Below, piece by piece: positions 37,330 to 50,080 of a stretch of DNA of 64,000 nt. A model generated the notes under the pieces. It saw only the letters and a list, made by a program, of their open reading frames with translations, had not been told where the DNA came from and searched no databases. The DNA is from Carallia brachiata. Lineage: Eukaryota > Streptophyta > Magnoliopsida > Malpighiales > Rhizophoraceae. The translations under genes were made by a program, and so were the position numbers. Position 1 is the stretch's first letter, and each line of letters opens with the position of its first letter. Location of the stretch: contig JADCRB010000061.1 of assembly GCA_021464245.1 (NCBI GenBank), positions 182,202 to 246,201 on the forward strand, given 5' to 3'.

Positions 37330-37990
37330 CAACCATTCTCATCAGAACTAGTGGCAACGGCAGCGGCCGAGAGGGGGAGAAGTGATGTCGGCATTGTATG
37401 AGCTGAAGGCGACGGCGACAGTAGTAACTGAGCCGACGACACCATTCAGGGACCTGGCAGCGACGCCAAAAACAAGGAGAGATGGTCGACGACGACGGCA
37501 GCGCTGGCGGTGATGTTATGAACTACGACTCACGTGAAGGTGACGCTGGCCTCAACATCAGCAGAAGAAGCAAAGGCTCCGATGTTGGCAGTCGCAACAA
37601 AGGAAGCGTCATTGGGGTTGGCAGTGGTAACCGGGACGGTAGAGGAGATGACGGCGGCGATAGTGGAAGTGATTGAGAAGGCAAAAAGACCACCCGACTA
37701 CAAATGAGCACGGATCCGACAATAGAACGGTTATGTGGGACTTTATTTAAGTTAAATCCAATAGAAAACAAACTAAGGACCACCATCTGGAGAGAGGAGG
37801 AAGAGAAAGGGTAGAGTGAAGCAGAAAAAGAAAAAAACAGCTACAAGGGAGGAGGACCGAAGGCAGAGGAAGAGATTAAGGGGTGCCGGCAGACAACGGT
37901 AGTTAATCACTGCTGGCTAAAGTTTAAGAAATATCAGAAAGAGACAAAGAGTGTTAGAAAGAAATGACTATTTTATAGAGAATGAGAGTT
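37330..37990. other. Locally GC-rich stretch of unknown nature
   Basis: Sequence rich in GGCGACGG and GACGACGG triplet-like motifs, standing out sharply from AT-rich surroundings. It contains a 64-codon plus-strand frame (37482-37676) that is Gly/Asp/Ser-rich with no recognisable domain. It could be a transposon-captured or degraded exon; I do not call a gene. Confidence 0.35.
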
Positions 37991-38028
37991 TTTTTTTCAA
38001 TCCATATCTCAAGCTGACTTGGCAATTG

Positions 38029-38456
38029 CAGTGTAATCAAAACCGGACCGGACTGGCCGGTTCAACCGGTTGGACCGGTGACCGGTCCTTGGTCCAGTTC
38101 GGTTTAGGCATAAAAAGGGAGGGCTGACCGGACCGGTCAAAAATCGGACCGGTCGGACCGGTTTAGAATTGAACCAAAAATTTATAAATTATAATTTGAC
38201 CCTCATTGTTTACTTAAATTATAATTTGACCTTTAACTATACTTAAAATTTCAATTTAGTCCAAAACTTAATCAAAATTTTCAATTTAATCCTTAAAACT
38301 AAAAAAATGAATATTTAATTATTATTTATAAATATTATTCTTTTAATTGCATTTATAAATATATATATATTATTAAATACCGGTTCAACCACCGGTTGAA
38401 CCTTGACCCACTAATGTTTCCAGTTCAATAACCGGTCCGGTTCTGACAATCTTAGA
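38029..38456. mobile_element. ACCGGT-rich inverted-repeat element, copy 1
   Basis: The left end has AAAACCGGACCGGACTGG and the right end, inverted, AGAACCGGACCGG, with further paired GGTTCAACCGGT motifs inside. CAATTG flanks both sides (38023-38028 and 38457-38462), a possible short target duplication. It contains no open frame. It resembles the 659-bp insertion at 43367-44025. Confidence 0.6.
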
Positions 38457-38462
38457 CAATTG

Positions 38463-39744
38463 AAAGCAAAGATTGTTAGTCCCTATAATACACCTACCAT
38501 CTATTGAGTTCCCGGATACACAATAAACACCTATTGAATGTACCTTATATGATATAATTTTAGAGTGACAAGCCCAAAGCATCCATAAAATTTTGGTTAG
38601 ACTGAAGGTGCTCTATTTAAATTAAGTATTCTTTACCAGACAGACTCTTATTTCCATAACCCCTTATTTTTATGACAAATCTTACTCTTGAGAACAAGAG
38701 CAACGATACCCTCAACCAACATGTAAAAGCAAACTTGAAAACAGTACATTATACGCATACAGAGCTCAAAACTATGAATACCGTGACACATCGACACTTC
38801 TACTCGGTGAATACTCTGAAAAGCCTAAGATCCACCTAGATCAAACCACCACAGGAAACAAAATGTACACACACACATGCAAACCAGTGTACAGGACCAC
38901 ACTAATGCCTAGTAATAAGCTCTGAAGTCCACCAAAAGGTCCAGAACCACATTTCTAGCCTCACAGAGACCTATAAGGGAGTTTCAAAAGGAAAAGTGTA
39001 GCAATCACACAAATGACGAAAGGTAACATAAATCATAAACCATAAACCACAAACTACAAAATGGCTTCAGTTGAGACTATCAACAGAACGCTCCAGTAAT
39101 CCACCTAAATCAAACAACCATAGGAAACAGAACTGAAATGTAGGTCTTACTGTAATGGGATATTAGCTGTTAAAACTCCAAAACTTGGATTTCCCCCAAA
39201 ATACCAAAATGAGTTAGATAAGTACAACACAACTAGGTAAACAAAATGCACTGCAACAACTTGAAAGAAATCACCAAAGAACTCCATAAAGCATAATTAG
39301 TGTACCTGCACAAATAGAATGTATTTAATTTACAATGCAGCCGATAAACACTGAAAAAAAAAATAGAAAAAGGAAAAATTGCATATGATATTGACTAAAA
39401 TAAATATGTTACAGATCAACGTGCTGATCCAATAAACCTAGATGAAACGTGGAGGATATAATGGCACAATGTTTCACTGGCAGGGCCAAATCATAGCAAT
39501 TTGTTATGCCAACCATTTCATATCAATAATATATCCTTATATTTGAATTGCAAGTAGATGGCTTCTTGCATTCCAAAATGGGTCCAAGACCATTGAAAAG
39601 TGATGACCCCCACTTGAGCGCAAGCTGTTCTCTTTAGATTCTTTAACAATATCACCATTTGTAAGAGTCTAGACTAAAGTACTCGAACCCTGAAGGTGCA
39701 CATGCACAGCTAAAGTCATGCAACTTAAGGTAAACATGGTGCAA
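38463..39744. other. Intergenic DNA 3' of the ankyrin-like copy 1
   Basis: No gene recognised. The tandem duplication homology begins near 39745. Confidence 0.45.
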
Positions 39745-39844
39745 GAAAAAAAGGAAAAAGAACGCTAAATTAAAAATTATGTCACGAAGGCAACCGTTAT
39801 CTAACCATGATTATCCATAACCTCCATTTCCACGAGAAGATAGG

Positions 39845-42842
39845 TCAAAGTCGTCTTATGACCCTCAAGATCATTGATGCAACAATTGAGTACTGCCTGC
39901 TAGGTTGGTAGCTGGGCAACAGAAGTACTTGGCCTTTTACTCCAGTAAAAATTTTGAACTGTCCCTGTAGTGCACGACTGGCTCTTCTCATCTTCACCCA
40001 TTTTCTTCTTGTCTTCTCCATTCCTTGCATTAGAAAAGGCACTGGGGAAATCACTGAGTCCCAAGTTTCAATGAACTTGTTGATATGCCAGATCTGCAAC
40101 ACCCTCATAATTGGAACCTTTTACAAAAACAAGCAAGTTAATTATTATTGTTCAGTATTAATAACAAAGTGCAAGAATGTTAACCAAGGTATTTCAGTGT
40201 ATAAAATAAACAAATAACGGATTAAGTTACGCCTAAGTATTTAGCGTCTCCATAAACACAACTGTAGATCCTGATTCAGTTACGGGCCGTTCGTGGATGA
40301 ATAAACTTTATATTCAGCTAAATCTAATTTAAGCTCTTATCTCTTATGCAACATAGTTAATTATTTGAGCAGAGTTTCCAATAAAAATTTTTTGGAAAAG
40401 CAACCACACAACGTAGAGAGAAAGTATTCTGTGATTTTATGCCTTCCTAGGCCCAAACCTTCCCTTGCCCAATCCCCCAGTCCTCGACAGCCCAAAGACA
40501 AAAAAAATAATACTAAAAAAAAAAAAGACATTCAAAACATTTTGTCTTGCCTTTCGATGGTCGGAGAGTTCCATGTAAGGTGGCTGATAACGGTGAGGTG
40601 GAGGAGGGTGTACTGATGCAGATTTCCCTGTGCTAGAACAAAAACAATGATAAGCCATCAAAAAAATTAAAAGTCAACTGTCAACAACCGAGGGATCAAC
40701 CAAAAAAAAGAAAAAAAAAATCACCTGAATGTCCCGACGACTTTTCAGTTGGCTTATCACCAAGATAGAAGTGATAACTACAGAGCAAGAAACAGATAAC
40801 AAACATATATAGCATGATAAGTTTATTTACAAAACAAAATAAAAGAAAAAGGACACATGAAATAGATTAAAATGTACAAGATTGAAAATTCAATATTTTT
40901 TTGCTGCAACAGAAATCCTTCACGAGCAAAAAAGAAACGTGACATAATCAAGAAGCCTCCTTATGGGACACCTGCAAGACCATTACTATTGCCTATAATT
41001 TCAAGAATCCAACGGTGCAGATGATCACGAAGGTCAGATTTAGAAGTAATCTACAAATTATGGTGTTATTAATCTCTTAAGCATTAACAATTGTTGAAAG
41101 AATTTTCGCACCCCCAAATTGGTCTCACACTCAAGTAGAGATCTTCACTAATGAAGTAGGGAATGTGCGAGCCAGCCAATGGGGTCCTCAGCTCAAGCAA
41201 CAGAAAAGGCCTCCATAAGTTCAGGGATCTCCTTTGTTTGCAAGGGGAGATGAAGGATCACCTATCACACACAAACAAAGCCTTACCGTTGCATCGCACG
41301 ATAAGATGTTTCCGTGACTCAAATCGATGAGGTTTTAGTCTCAAAACATCGGCCTTACAGCTGCATTGAGACCCTCCTCCTCGCCCAAGCAACGGAAGAC
41401 AATTGGTTTTCAAAATAATGTAGGAAAGAAGACCTTTAGCTGCTAACAACAAGAGAATCTTCTTCTCTTTTCTTTTTGTAAAGGAGAAGAAATGTAAATT
41501 TTGACAGGGGGTGAATGAAATGCATAACATAACAGCAGACTTTACCGCAGAATGAGTAGTTTGACGAAATTCATCTAGGCTGTCACCAATCTTCTCAATC
41601 AACACATATTCCGCGTGCAATAATCATATCCTTCATCTTCACATTACGCTTCTTAACTGACGAGCCATTCTTTGGCTTGTAGGGAATTTCCATGGTCTCT
41701 TCACCCAGGAATAAAATGGCATCGTCAATCTGTCTCCGGATTGCCTCCACCGCGCTTATGCGCTTGCCATCCTTGTCATGAAGAGTGGTAGCCTTGATTT
41801 TACTGTGAGCCGCCACGTACAGAATAGCCATCTGAAGGAGCTCTCCTTGCTCAACATGATTCAAAAGTTCATCGACTGTTTGATTTGTGTGCCAAGCAAG
41901 AAGGCTAATGCAATCCAAGAACATTTTCTGCCCAAAGTGGGCGAACTGTAAAAAGCTCCAAGGGAAAAAAAAAAAAAAGCGGCCATAAAAGGCACATGTT
42001 GTAAAATAAAAGAAAACATATTAGTGTCTCAGTTATTATTGTCTTGAATAGTATTTCGATTTAAATTATAATTAATATTTTTGAAATGAATATTGATAGT
42101 TTTTAAACAACTATCATTTTTATATTTCAAAAATTATAATTTTATTTTAAAAATATCAATTCTAATTTTAATTAAAACACTGCTGAGATAAAAGCACTCG
42201 GACATGTATGCTTATTCAAAACAAAACACGTTAAAGCAAAACGTGAAATAAAAAAACAGACCATCTCTGGAAGAGAGCAAAATGATGAGCTTCAAAACAG
42301 AGTCTTTCTTGTTCCAACATTTCAAATACGTGTGAAGACTGCAATGCATCAGTAAGAGACAGCAATTAAATCAAACCATTGAAAAGTGTAAATTGCGTAG
42401 CGCGTTGGGTTGCAGGGTGTGTAAAAGATAGGCACCACGCCAGGTGTCTTCGACTGCAACATTGAGAGGAAGAAGCCCGTCCACAATTTCAGGGCCTTTG
42501 GTTAGGACATCAGTGCGAGCTCCATGTGCAAGAAGCAACTCCAGAAAATGATACGAGAAATTAGCAGCAGCTCTGTGAAGAGAGATAGTATCCTTCCATG
42601 AAACGGGGTGTTTAAATTGACTTTGAAAGCAGACTCCCCTTGGAGGAGCGCCTTTGCAATATTTAAGGCAGAGTGGTTGCAGACATCGTAGAAACGTGAA
42701 GGAAAGAAGTAGCCTTTGCATCCGATGGCATAAGGACTGTAGGATCGGATGAATCTCAGAAAAGCATCCTTGTCGTCCGCTTCAGTTACTTCTTCCCAGA
42801 CATCGTCATTGGTCGCACACTCATACAACATTTCACACTCAG
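39845..42842 (-). pseudogene. Ankyrin-like gene, duplicate copy 1, 5'-truncated
   Basis: Exons that can be matched one by one to copy 2 include 42842 to about 42390, 41937-41546, 40777-40725 (53 nt), 40627-40551 (77 nt) and 40117-39845 (90 codons plus stop). The first holds DDVWEEV, a cysteine/aromatic-rich stretch and ankyrin-like ISLHRAAANFSYHFLELLLAHGARTD. Defects: the first exon of copy 2 has no counterpart, the reading frame slips by one near 42595 and again near 41610, and the 77-nt exon ends AAAG|GCAAGA, a GC donor where copy 2 has GT. Function of the family is not known to me; ankyrin-like repeats suggest protein binding. Confidence 0.7.
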
Positions 42843-43122
42843 TTATGTTGGAAATTTTTTATATAGTAATTTAAATTATTAAATTATAAAAAATATATTA
42901 AATAAAAATTAAAAAATTATTATATATTATTAAATTAATTAATTGAATACTTTTTATATATTTTACTAAATATGTTTACATAATCTTAGTCTCTTAATTT
43001 TGCCAATGTCACGATATGCATAGCAACCAGCGAAATTCTAGGTTCATTTTAGTTAAATTCTATTTTGCTGATTCTCGCAATTTTAATGGCTCTTGCTTCT
43101 GCTCTTACGTGGAAGAGGAGAG
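42843..43122. other. AT-rich segment replacing about 2 kb present in copy 2
   Basis: In copy 2 the corresponding interval, roughly 48590-50697, holds the first ankyrin-gene exon and the auxilin-like fragment. Here only about 280 bp of AT-rich DNA separates the ankyrin-like exon from the NIPA-leader copy. Confidence 0.5.
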
Positions 43123-43366
43123 CAATTTGATGGATGATCTGGAAAATTTGCCAATCGGTAGCGACCCTTAATAATATATATAATAAACAGCTTTTATATA
43201 CCGTCATTTAATTTAACCAAAAGTCTTTTTTTTTTCATAGAGAGAAAAAAAAAAAAAAGGCGAAGTGCGGAGCCATTCGTAAATTCTGTGATTCTATTTC
43301 CAATATCTCTCTCTCTCTCTCTCTCTCTCTCCCGTCCTTGCTTTCCTGCTTTATGTTGTTCTTCTT

Positions 43367-44025
43367 ATTGTTGTCAAATTCGGGCAAGACCGACCGGTTT
43401 AATCAGTCAGATTGGTGACCAATCAGATGTCCGGTCTGGATTGTAATTTAAATTTACTGCGGACCGAACCGGTCAAAATCCGGTCAACGAACCGGTTCAA
43501 TCGGCCCCAGGTTGACCGGGTTGGTCACTTTTAATAATTAAGGAAAAATTTCACACAATTTTATAAAATTTAGTTTTCAAACATCTGATTTTCAATATGA
43601 AAAGTAAGTCTCATACCACTAGACCAACTTATAACTTGTTGTGATTTTTTTTTTTACTTATTATTTTATCAAATGTCTCATATAATACATATACTATCTT
43701 ATGTATCTTATAAATTAACACTTATTATTTTCTTTTTTTTGTTAAGATAATTATTAATTTTTTTAAATTGTTAATTCTATCTTATAATAAATTTTAAATC
43801 ATATATTTTAAATTTATAAATGTAAGTATTCTAATACATACATATGTATTATAATATTACATTTTACATATAAATTTTGATGTATAATATATATAAATAT
43901 TTTTTTATATATTTAATATTAAATACCGATTTTACTGGTTCAATTTTCGGTTAAACTGGTTGAATCGGTTGGACCTTGAATCACTAAACTTTTGGTTAAC
44001 GTCCAGTCCGGTTCTTACAACATTG
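43367..44025. mobile_element. ACCGGT-rich inverted-repeat element, copy 2
   Basis: A 659-bp insertion absent from the paralogous site near 50944. Ends are ATTGTTGTCAAATTCGGGC and, inverted, CAATGTTGTAAGAACCGG. The flanking repeats GTTCTTCTT (43358-43366) and GTTCTTCTA (44026-44034) are 8 of 9 identical. The interior carries ACCGACCGG, GAACCGGTC and GTCCAGTCCGGTTC motifs like those at 38029-38456. No open frame. Confidence 0.72.
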
Positions 44026-44073
44026 GTTCTTCTACCGATCCTTCTCGCATTAACTGGCACACCCAATTTTTTT

Positions 44074-44571
44074 GAGGTATTCATTTTATAAGTTTTAAAT
44101 TTTTATAATTTTTTATATATAAGTTCTAAATTTTTTTAAAATTTTATTTGAAGTTTAAATTTTTTAATTTCTTACCAAACTAGTCTATTTGTTAACAAAA
44201 AATGATCAATCTATTAAAAATATGATTTTAACCTTGTAAAAATTATTTTAAAAAAAGTTAAATATACTAATTGAAATTTTTTTATTAAAAAGTATGTATT
44301 TTATATATTTAATTAGTATATTTATTGATTAAAAAAATATTGTATATGTATATTTATTGATGAAAAAAATATTTAATTTATTTATTTGACTTTATTTAAT
44401 AATTTTTATTAATTTAAACTCATTTATTAATAAATTGACCGCTTATCGTCAATAAAAGGACTAATTTGATAAAAAATTAAAAGATTTAAAACTGAAATGA
44501 CATATTAAAAAAATTTAGGACTTATATAAAAAAGATGTAAAGATTTAAAACTAAAAAAATTATATATCCCC
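44074..44571. mobile_element. Mutator-like MITE, second copy, 498 bp
   Basis: Same family as 34593-35092, with AAATCTTTTAATTTT and CCTAAATTTTT-type motifs in inverted order and a core with AATAAATTGACC. Flanks are AATTTTTTT (44065-44073) and AATTTTTTAT (from 44572). The paralogous NIPA leader has a single AATTTTCTCTGTGTC there, so the insertion can be read directly. Confidence 0.82.
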
Positions 44572-44818
44572 AATTTTTTATGTATCTTTTTCTTGATTTA
44601 TCTCAAAGTATCTTGATCATCAAATTTCCAAGATTAAAAAATGGAGGTGGGTCTTTAGCACCATTAAATTTAAATTTAATGATCTTCAAGCCATGCACTG
44701 TAAGACAATCGTGGTACAGAAAGAAAGAAAAAGGACGATAAATTAAAATATTTTGTCATGAAGGCAACCATTATCTAACCATGATTATGCATAACCTTCA
44801 ATTCTCAGGGAAGACAGG

Positions 44819-47800
44819 TCAAAATCGTCTCATGACCTTCCAGATGGATGATACAACAGTCCAGTAATGCCTGCTAGGTTGATAGTTGGGCCTTGGAAGT
44901 ACTTTGCTTTTTATTCCAGGTTCAATTTTAGATTGTCCCTGTAGTCCACGTCTTGCTCTTCTTCTCATCTTCTCAATAAAAGGCTCAATGGAAATCGCCG
45001 AATTGGAAATGTCAATAAACTTGTTGATATGCCAAATCTCCAAAGCCCTCATAGTTGGAACCTTTTACAAAGAGAACAGACAAGCGAGTTAATTATTATT
45101 GTACAATATTAATGAAATACTACAAGAATATTAACCAAGGTATTTCAATGTCTAAAATAAACAAATAACAGAGACAAAATTTATATTTACACCTAATTAT
45201 TTAGTGTCTCTATAAACACAACTATGATTAAATTATGGGCAGTTCCTGGATGAATAAACTTACATATTCAGCTGAATCCAATTTAAACTCTCATCTCTTA
45301 TGTCATAAGTTGATTCTTTGACCGGGGGTTCCAATAAATAAGTCTTGGAAAAGCAGCCACACAGTGTACGGAGAAAAACACTGTGATTTTATGCCTTCCT
45401 CGCCCGAAACGTTCCCCTGCCCAATCTTCCAATCCCCAAAAGCCCAAACACAAAAAAAAGACATCCAAAATTTCGTCTTACCTTTGGATGGTCGAAGAGT
45501 TCCATGTAAGGTGGCTGGCAACGGTCAGGTGGAGGAGGATACACTGATGCCGATTTCCCTACGTTACAAGAGAAAAAAGACAACGATAAACCATCAGAAA
45601 AATTAAAAGTCAACTGTCTACGACCGAGGGACCGAAAAGAAAATCACCTGAATGTCCCGATGACTTTTCAGTTTGTTTATTATCTAGATAGAAGCGATAA
45701 CTACAGAGCAAGAAACAAATGACAAACATATTTAGCTTCGTAAGTTTATTCACAAAACAAAATAAAAGAAAAGGGACGGATGAAATAGATTAAAATTTGT
45801 AAGATTGAAAATTCAACGGAAAAAACTAACAAAAACACTCAAGTTCCTAACCACTTGAGATTGCTCAAATCAATATCGTTTGCTGCAACAAAAATCTTTC
45901 GCGAGGAAAAAGAGAGGAAAAAGAGACGTGACATAATCAACGACCTCCTTATGAGTCACCTGCAAGACCATTATTATTGTCTATAATTTCAAGAATCCAA
46001 AGGTATAGATGATGATAGAAATTAGACTTAGAGTTGATGATAGAAATTAGACTTAGAGGTAATCTACAAATTAAAGTTTCATGATGTTTTACAAAGACAG
46101 TCGGCAAAAATTTGAAAGGAAAACTTTTCGGGATGGGGTCCAATGGAAGGAAGAAACGAGAGATCAGTACAAAATACATTCAAATTGAAGGAGATAGATA
46201 CATGGAATCAGAAAATGGACCATCTCTTAAATTGTTGAAAGAATTTTCGCAACCTCTCACACTCAACTAGAGATATCTTCAATAATGAAGTAGGGATTAT
46301 GCAAGCCAGCCAATGCGATCATCCGCTCAAGCAACAGGAAAGGCCCTTCATAATTTCACAGAGCTCCCTTCTTTGTGAGGGGAGGTGGAGGATCATCCGT
46401 CTCACAAAGCCTTACCCTTGCATCTCATGGCTCAAAGCTAGCCTTGACCTTTTAGTCACAAAACATCATCTTTACAGTTGCATTGAGACCGTTCTCCTCA
46501 CCCAAGCAACAGAATACGGTTTTCAAAATAATGTTGGAAAGAAGATCTTTAGCCGTTAACAACAAGATATCTTTTTATCTTTCTTTTAATTCTTTTTAAC
46601 TTTCAGAAATGCTATTTTTCACGAAGATTGGTTCATGACTTCTCACGAATGACCCGTTGCAGCTCTTTTTTTTTTTTGTTGTTATTTAGACCTAATCAAA
46701 ATAATTATAAAAAAAATTGTAAAAGTATGTCCTTATTTAATAACAAATATTTTTTAAAAAATTAATATTTAAGATAATACTGAACACATTTAAGACTCAT
46801 TGATTTTTTTTTTTTAAATAACAAAATCTTATGAAATTATTTTTTTCGTATACTAAAACCTTAAGAACAAAAGAAAAAAATTTTAAAAAAAAAAAAAGAA
46901 GGAGGAGTTGCAACTGTCATTTGTGAGAAGTCGTGACTTCATTTTCATTTGAATTTTTAAATCACGTAACTACCATTGACAACCATTTGAAAAACTTTGC
47001 AGGGAAAAAAAGAGAAGAAATGTAAATTTTGACAGAGGGCGAATGAAAAACATAACATAACAGCGCACTTTACCTCAGAATGAAGAGTTTGACGAAATTG
47101 ATCTAGACTGTCACCAAAGCCTCCATCTCCACATTGCATTTCTTAACTGACAAGCCATTCTCTTGAGATGGGAATAAAATTCCATTGTTAATCCGTCTTA
47201 GGATTGCATCCATGGCGCTTATGTTCTTGCCATCCTTGCCCTGAAGAGTGGTAGCCTTGATTTTACGCTGAGCTGCCACGCGTAGTAGAAGCCATCTGAA
47301 GGAGCTTTCCTTGTTCAACATAATTCAAAAGTTCATCGACTGTTTGATCTGTGTGCCAAGCAAGAAGGCTAATGCAATCCAGGAACATTTTCTGCCCAAA
47401 GGGGATAATACAACACACGCAAAGTGTAAAAATCTCCAGAAAACAAAAAAAGGGGCCAAAAAAGGTGCATGGTACAATAATAGTTGAATGTGTGGAAGAG
47501 AAATTAAACAAAATATGTAAAAGCAAAACGTGAAACAAAAGACAGACCATCTCTGGAAGAGAGAGCAAAATGATAAGCTTGAAAACACGGTCTTTCTTGG
47601 TCCAACATTTCAATTACGTGTGAAGGCTGCAATGTATCAGTAAGAGACAGACATATCAAGGAAAAAAAGTTGGTATAAACACAAAACACACGAATATTTT
47701 ATTTTTTTCCAAAGAAAAATAATTTAGGGATTTAGAGTAATTTAAGGTTTTAAAGTTCAAAATTTAAAGTAATACTCAACCAAATTTTAGTTTTATTTTT

Positions 47801-48791
47801 TTAAAAAAACATAAATCTATACCCTAACAATTAGATGTACTTTATAAACAAGTATGCATACAACTAATTGTGCTCTTAAATCAAACCATTGAAAAGTGTA
47901 TCAAAAAATATATCTAGACACAAAAATTCACAAATAAAAATAGCCACAATTACAACACAATCAATTGAACAGAATTCAAGTAATTTATATTTATAATAAA
48001 AATAAACATATTTTTTATTTGCCATACTGTAGTAATTTTTGGTCTGTCATTTACATGTTGTGTTCGCCTAACGAGACTCATAATGAATACAGACTATAGA
48101 TTGGCAGAGTTAAGACTGACAAAAGGAAAATAAAATAGAAGTGTCGAGTGTGTTGGGCTGGGGGTGTAAAGATGCACCAGACCAGGGTCTTCGACTGCAA
48201 CATTGAGAGGAAGAAGCCCCCGTCGACAACTTGAGGCCTTTGGTTCGGACGTCGGTGCGAGCACCTGTGCAAGAAGCAACTCCAAAAAAATCATATGAGA
48301 AACTAGCGGCAGCCCTATGAAGAGGATGGTAATGGTCTCCCTCGGTGAAATGGGTGTTTAAATTGACTTTGAAACCAGACTCTCCACGAAGCAGCGCCTT
48401 TGTGATATTAACAGCGGAGTGGGCGCAGACATTGTAGAAATGGGAAGGAAAGAAGTAGCCATTGCATCCGATGACAGAAGGATTCAATGATCCGATGAAT
48501 TTCAGAAAATCATCCTTGTCGTCCGGAACAATTGCTTCTTCCCAGGCTTGATCATCATCAGTTCCAATACTCGTCATCAACCTTTCATCTGCAGCTCTCT
48601 GCTTTTACAAAAATAAATATATACAATAGAAGAAGAAGAGGTAAATATTAAGCGTCCGCAAATATACAAAAAGTTAGAACTACAAAGAGAAGAAGAAGAA
48701 GGAAGAAAGTGGCGACCACAGCTTCCTCGTCCATCTCCCCATCCGAATCCACTTTGAAAGGATCATAGGGGAAAATATCAGAAACTGACAT
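44819..48791 (-). pseudogene. Ankyrin-like gene, duplicate copy 2
   Basis: The likely first exon starts at 48791 (MSVSDIFPYDPFKVDSDGE). Next comes an exon from about 48605 to 48110 (DDDQAWEEAIVPDDKDDF, then PLHRAAASFSYDF), then an exon near 47613-47540 (KLIILLSLPEM), 47391-47074, 45700-45648 (53 nt), 45558-45482 (77 nt, regular GTAAG donor) and 45061-44819 (80 codons plus stop). The 53- and 77-nt exons have exactly the lengths of copy 1. In the ankyrin region there are compensating +1 and -1 slips (about 48290 and 48265) and later net frame loss near 48235, and the 47391-47074 exon is 74 nt shorter than in copy 1. Probably no longer coding a full protein. Confidence 0.7.
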
Positions 48792-48964
48792 GATATTGAG
48801 TCGATGAACAGTACCTGCGCGGTTGTGAACGCGGCAGAGAGGGATAGTTGGAGAGTGAGTGCGTGTGCGTTCGACGGCGGCGTCGCGAGGGGGAGAAGTA
48901 AGAAATTTTGGGGTGAGGAGAGTGGGGCCCAAGGCGGACTTGGTCTGTTGGTGTGCCTCACCAT

Positions 48965-49650
48965 ATAGTTTGCTAAATATTTTTTTTGGGAGTTATACGA
49001 TTTAAAAATTAATATTTGGTATATAGAAACCTAATATATTGAATAATTATTTTATTATTTAAATGAATAACTAATAAATATCAGTTTTGTTTAATACTAT
49101 AGTTTTATTTTAACAAACAACAATACCGATTGATAATCAATAATAATAATAAATAATTAAAAATAGTAACAATAATTAATAACAAACATAAATCACATTA
49201 TGGTGTTAATATTATATATTAATCAATTAAAATAATATTTAATTTTGATATATACATGTAATTATATAATTTATAATTTAACAACGAACTTACTTGTAAA
49301 TAAATTTTAAGATTAAATTTGAGCGCCATTTGTTTATGTAAATGAAAAAATTTGATGCATGTTATGAAGTTGAGTGATCGATCCAAATTCTTAAGCTTAA
49401 AAAGAGAATTAATGAACACAGAAGGAGAAACATTAATCGTGTTTGATTCGTACCTAGATGGTTGTCTGATTGTCTCCGGAATAAAGAATAGAAACTGCAG
49501 AATGAGGGGCAAAAAAAAGAAGAAAAAGAAAGAAAAGAAAAGATTAATGTTGTGTCTAGCTGTGACGAAGACAGAACTAAACTGCAAATCAACACAAAGA
49601 TGCCAATAAATAAGCCAGAAAAAGCAATAAAATAATAAAATAAAAGTGGC
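48965..49650. other. Intergenic region between divergent genes
   Basis: AT-rich, no gene called. It may include the upstream region of the ankyrin-like gene copy 2. Confidence 0.4.
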
Positions 49651-49654
49651 AAAT

Positions 49655-50080
49655 ATGTTGGACGAAAACCCAATTTCGAATTCGAGATCGCAGAATTTGG
49701 GAGGTTTAAGCGATGTTTTTGACATGTTTGATGGTACTCAAGCGAGCTTAAAGCAGTCAAATAAAAGTGGCAATCGCGCTTCTTTTGATTAGCATTCCAT
49801 TGTTTCGAATTCCAGTTTTTCCAGTATGAAAACTTCATTCGATGATGATATATTTGGGGGGTCACCCAGCTGGAGCTCTACTGATAATGATGACCTTTTT
49901 TTTTTGGGTCTTGTGCTTCCAAACCACCAAAACAGAGTGCACCGAATTTCGGCTCAAACTCGAAGAGTCCAAGCTGGAGTGAATCAGTTGGTTTCGATGA
50001 TTTAATACAGCCAGACAGGCAGAACACTCGAGTGCAGTTGATCGAGAATCCTTTTTTGGCATGCCCCTTCGATGCACCAA
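49655..50080 (+). pseudogene. Auxilin-like (clathrin-uncoating J-protein) gene fragment
   Basis: From the ATG at 49655 the plus strand reads MLDENPISNSRSQNL, then LSDVFDMFDGTQ, an in-frame stop (49791-49793), then SSMKTSFDDDIFGGSPSW. After a T run near 49890 and a frame change it gives PPKQSAPNFGSNSKSPSW and SVGFDDLI. Acidic FDD/DIFGG/GFDDLI motifs in this order resemble the disordered N-terminal region of plant auxilin-related proteins, which recruit Hsc70 to clathrin coats. No J domain is present, so this is only a broken piece. The family assignment is from memory of motif style and is tentative. Confidence 0.5.

Larger units (their letters stand above)
43123..44660 (+). pseudogene. Duplicated promoter and leader of the NIPA gene, without coding exons
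   Basis: Colinear with 50697-51138: CAATTTGATGGATGAT at 43123 and 50697, the GAGAGAAAAAA..GCGAAGTGCGGAG region, the TC-rich tract, CATTAACTGGCACACCCAA at 44049 and about 50961, and GGAGGTGGGT at 44643 and 51121. The copy ends about 380 bp (by NIPA coordinates) before the NIPA start codon, at the junction with the second ankyrin copy. Two transposons (43367-44025 and 44074-44571) have inserted since duplication. A (TC)n tract lies at 43306-43331. Confidence 0.85.

Noticed and set aside
37482..37676. Gly/Asp/Ser-rich 64-codon frame as a small gene
   Set aside because: It has no start context, domain or splice support, and the composition is explained by the GC-rich triplet-like island.
49219..49725. 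168-codon minus-strand frame as a membrane protein
   Set aside because: Its hydrophobicity comes from T-rich non-coding DNA. The opposite strand carries the auxilin-like motifs over part of it.
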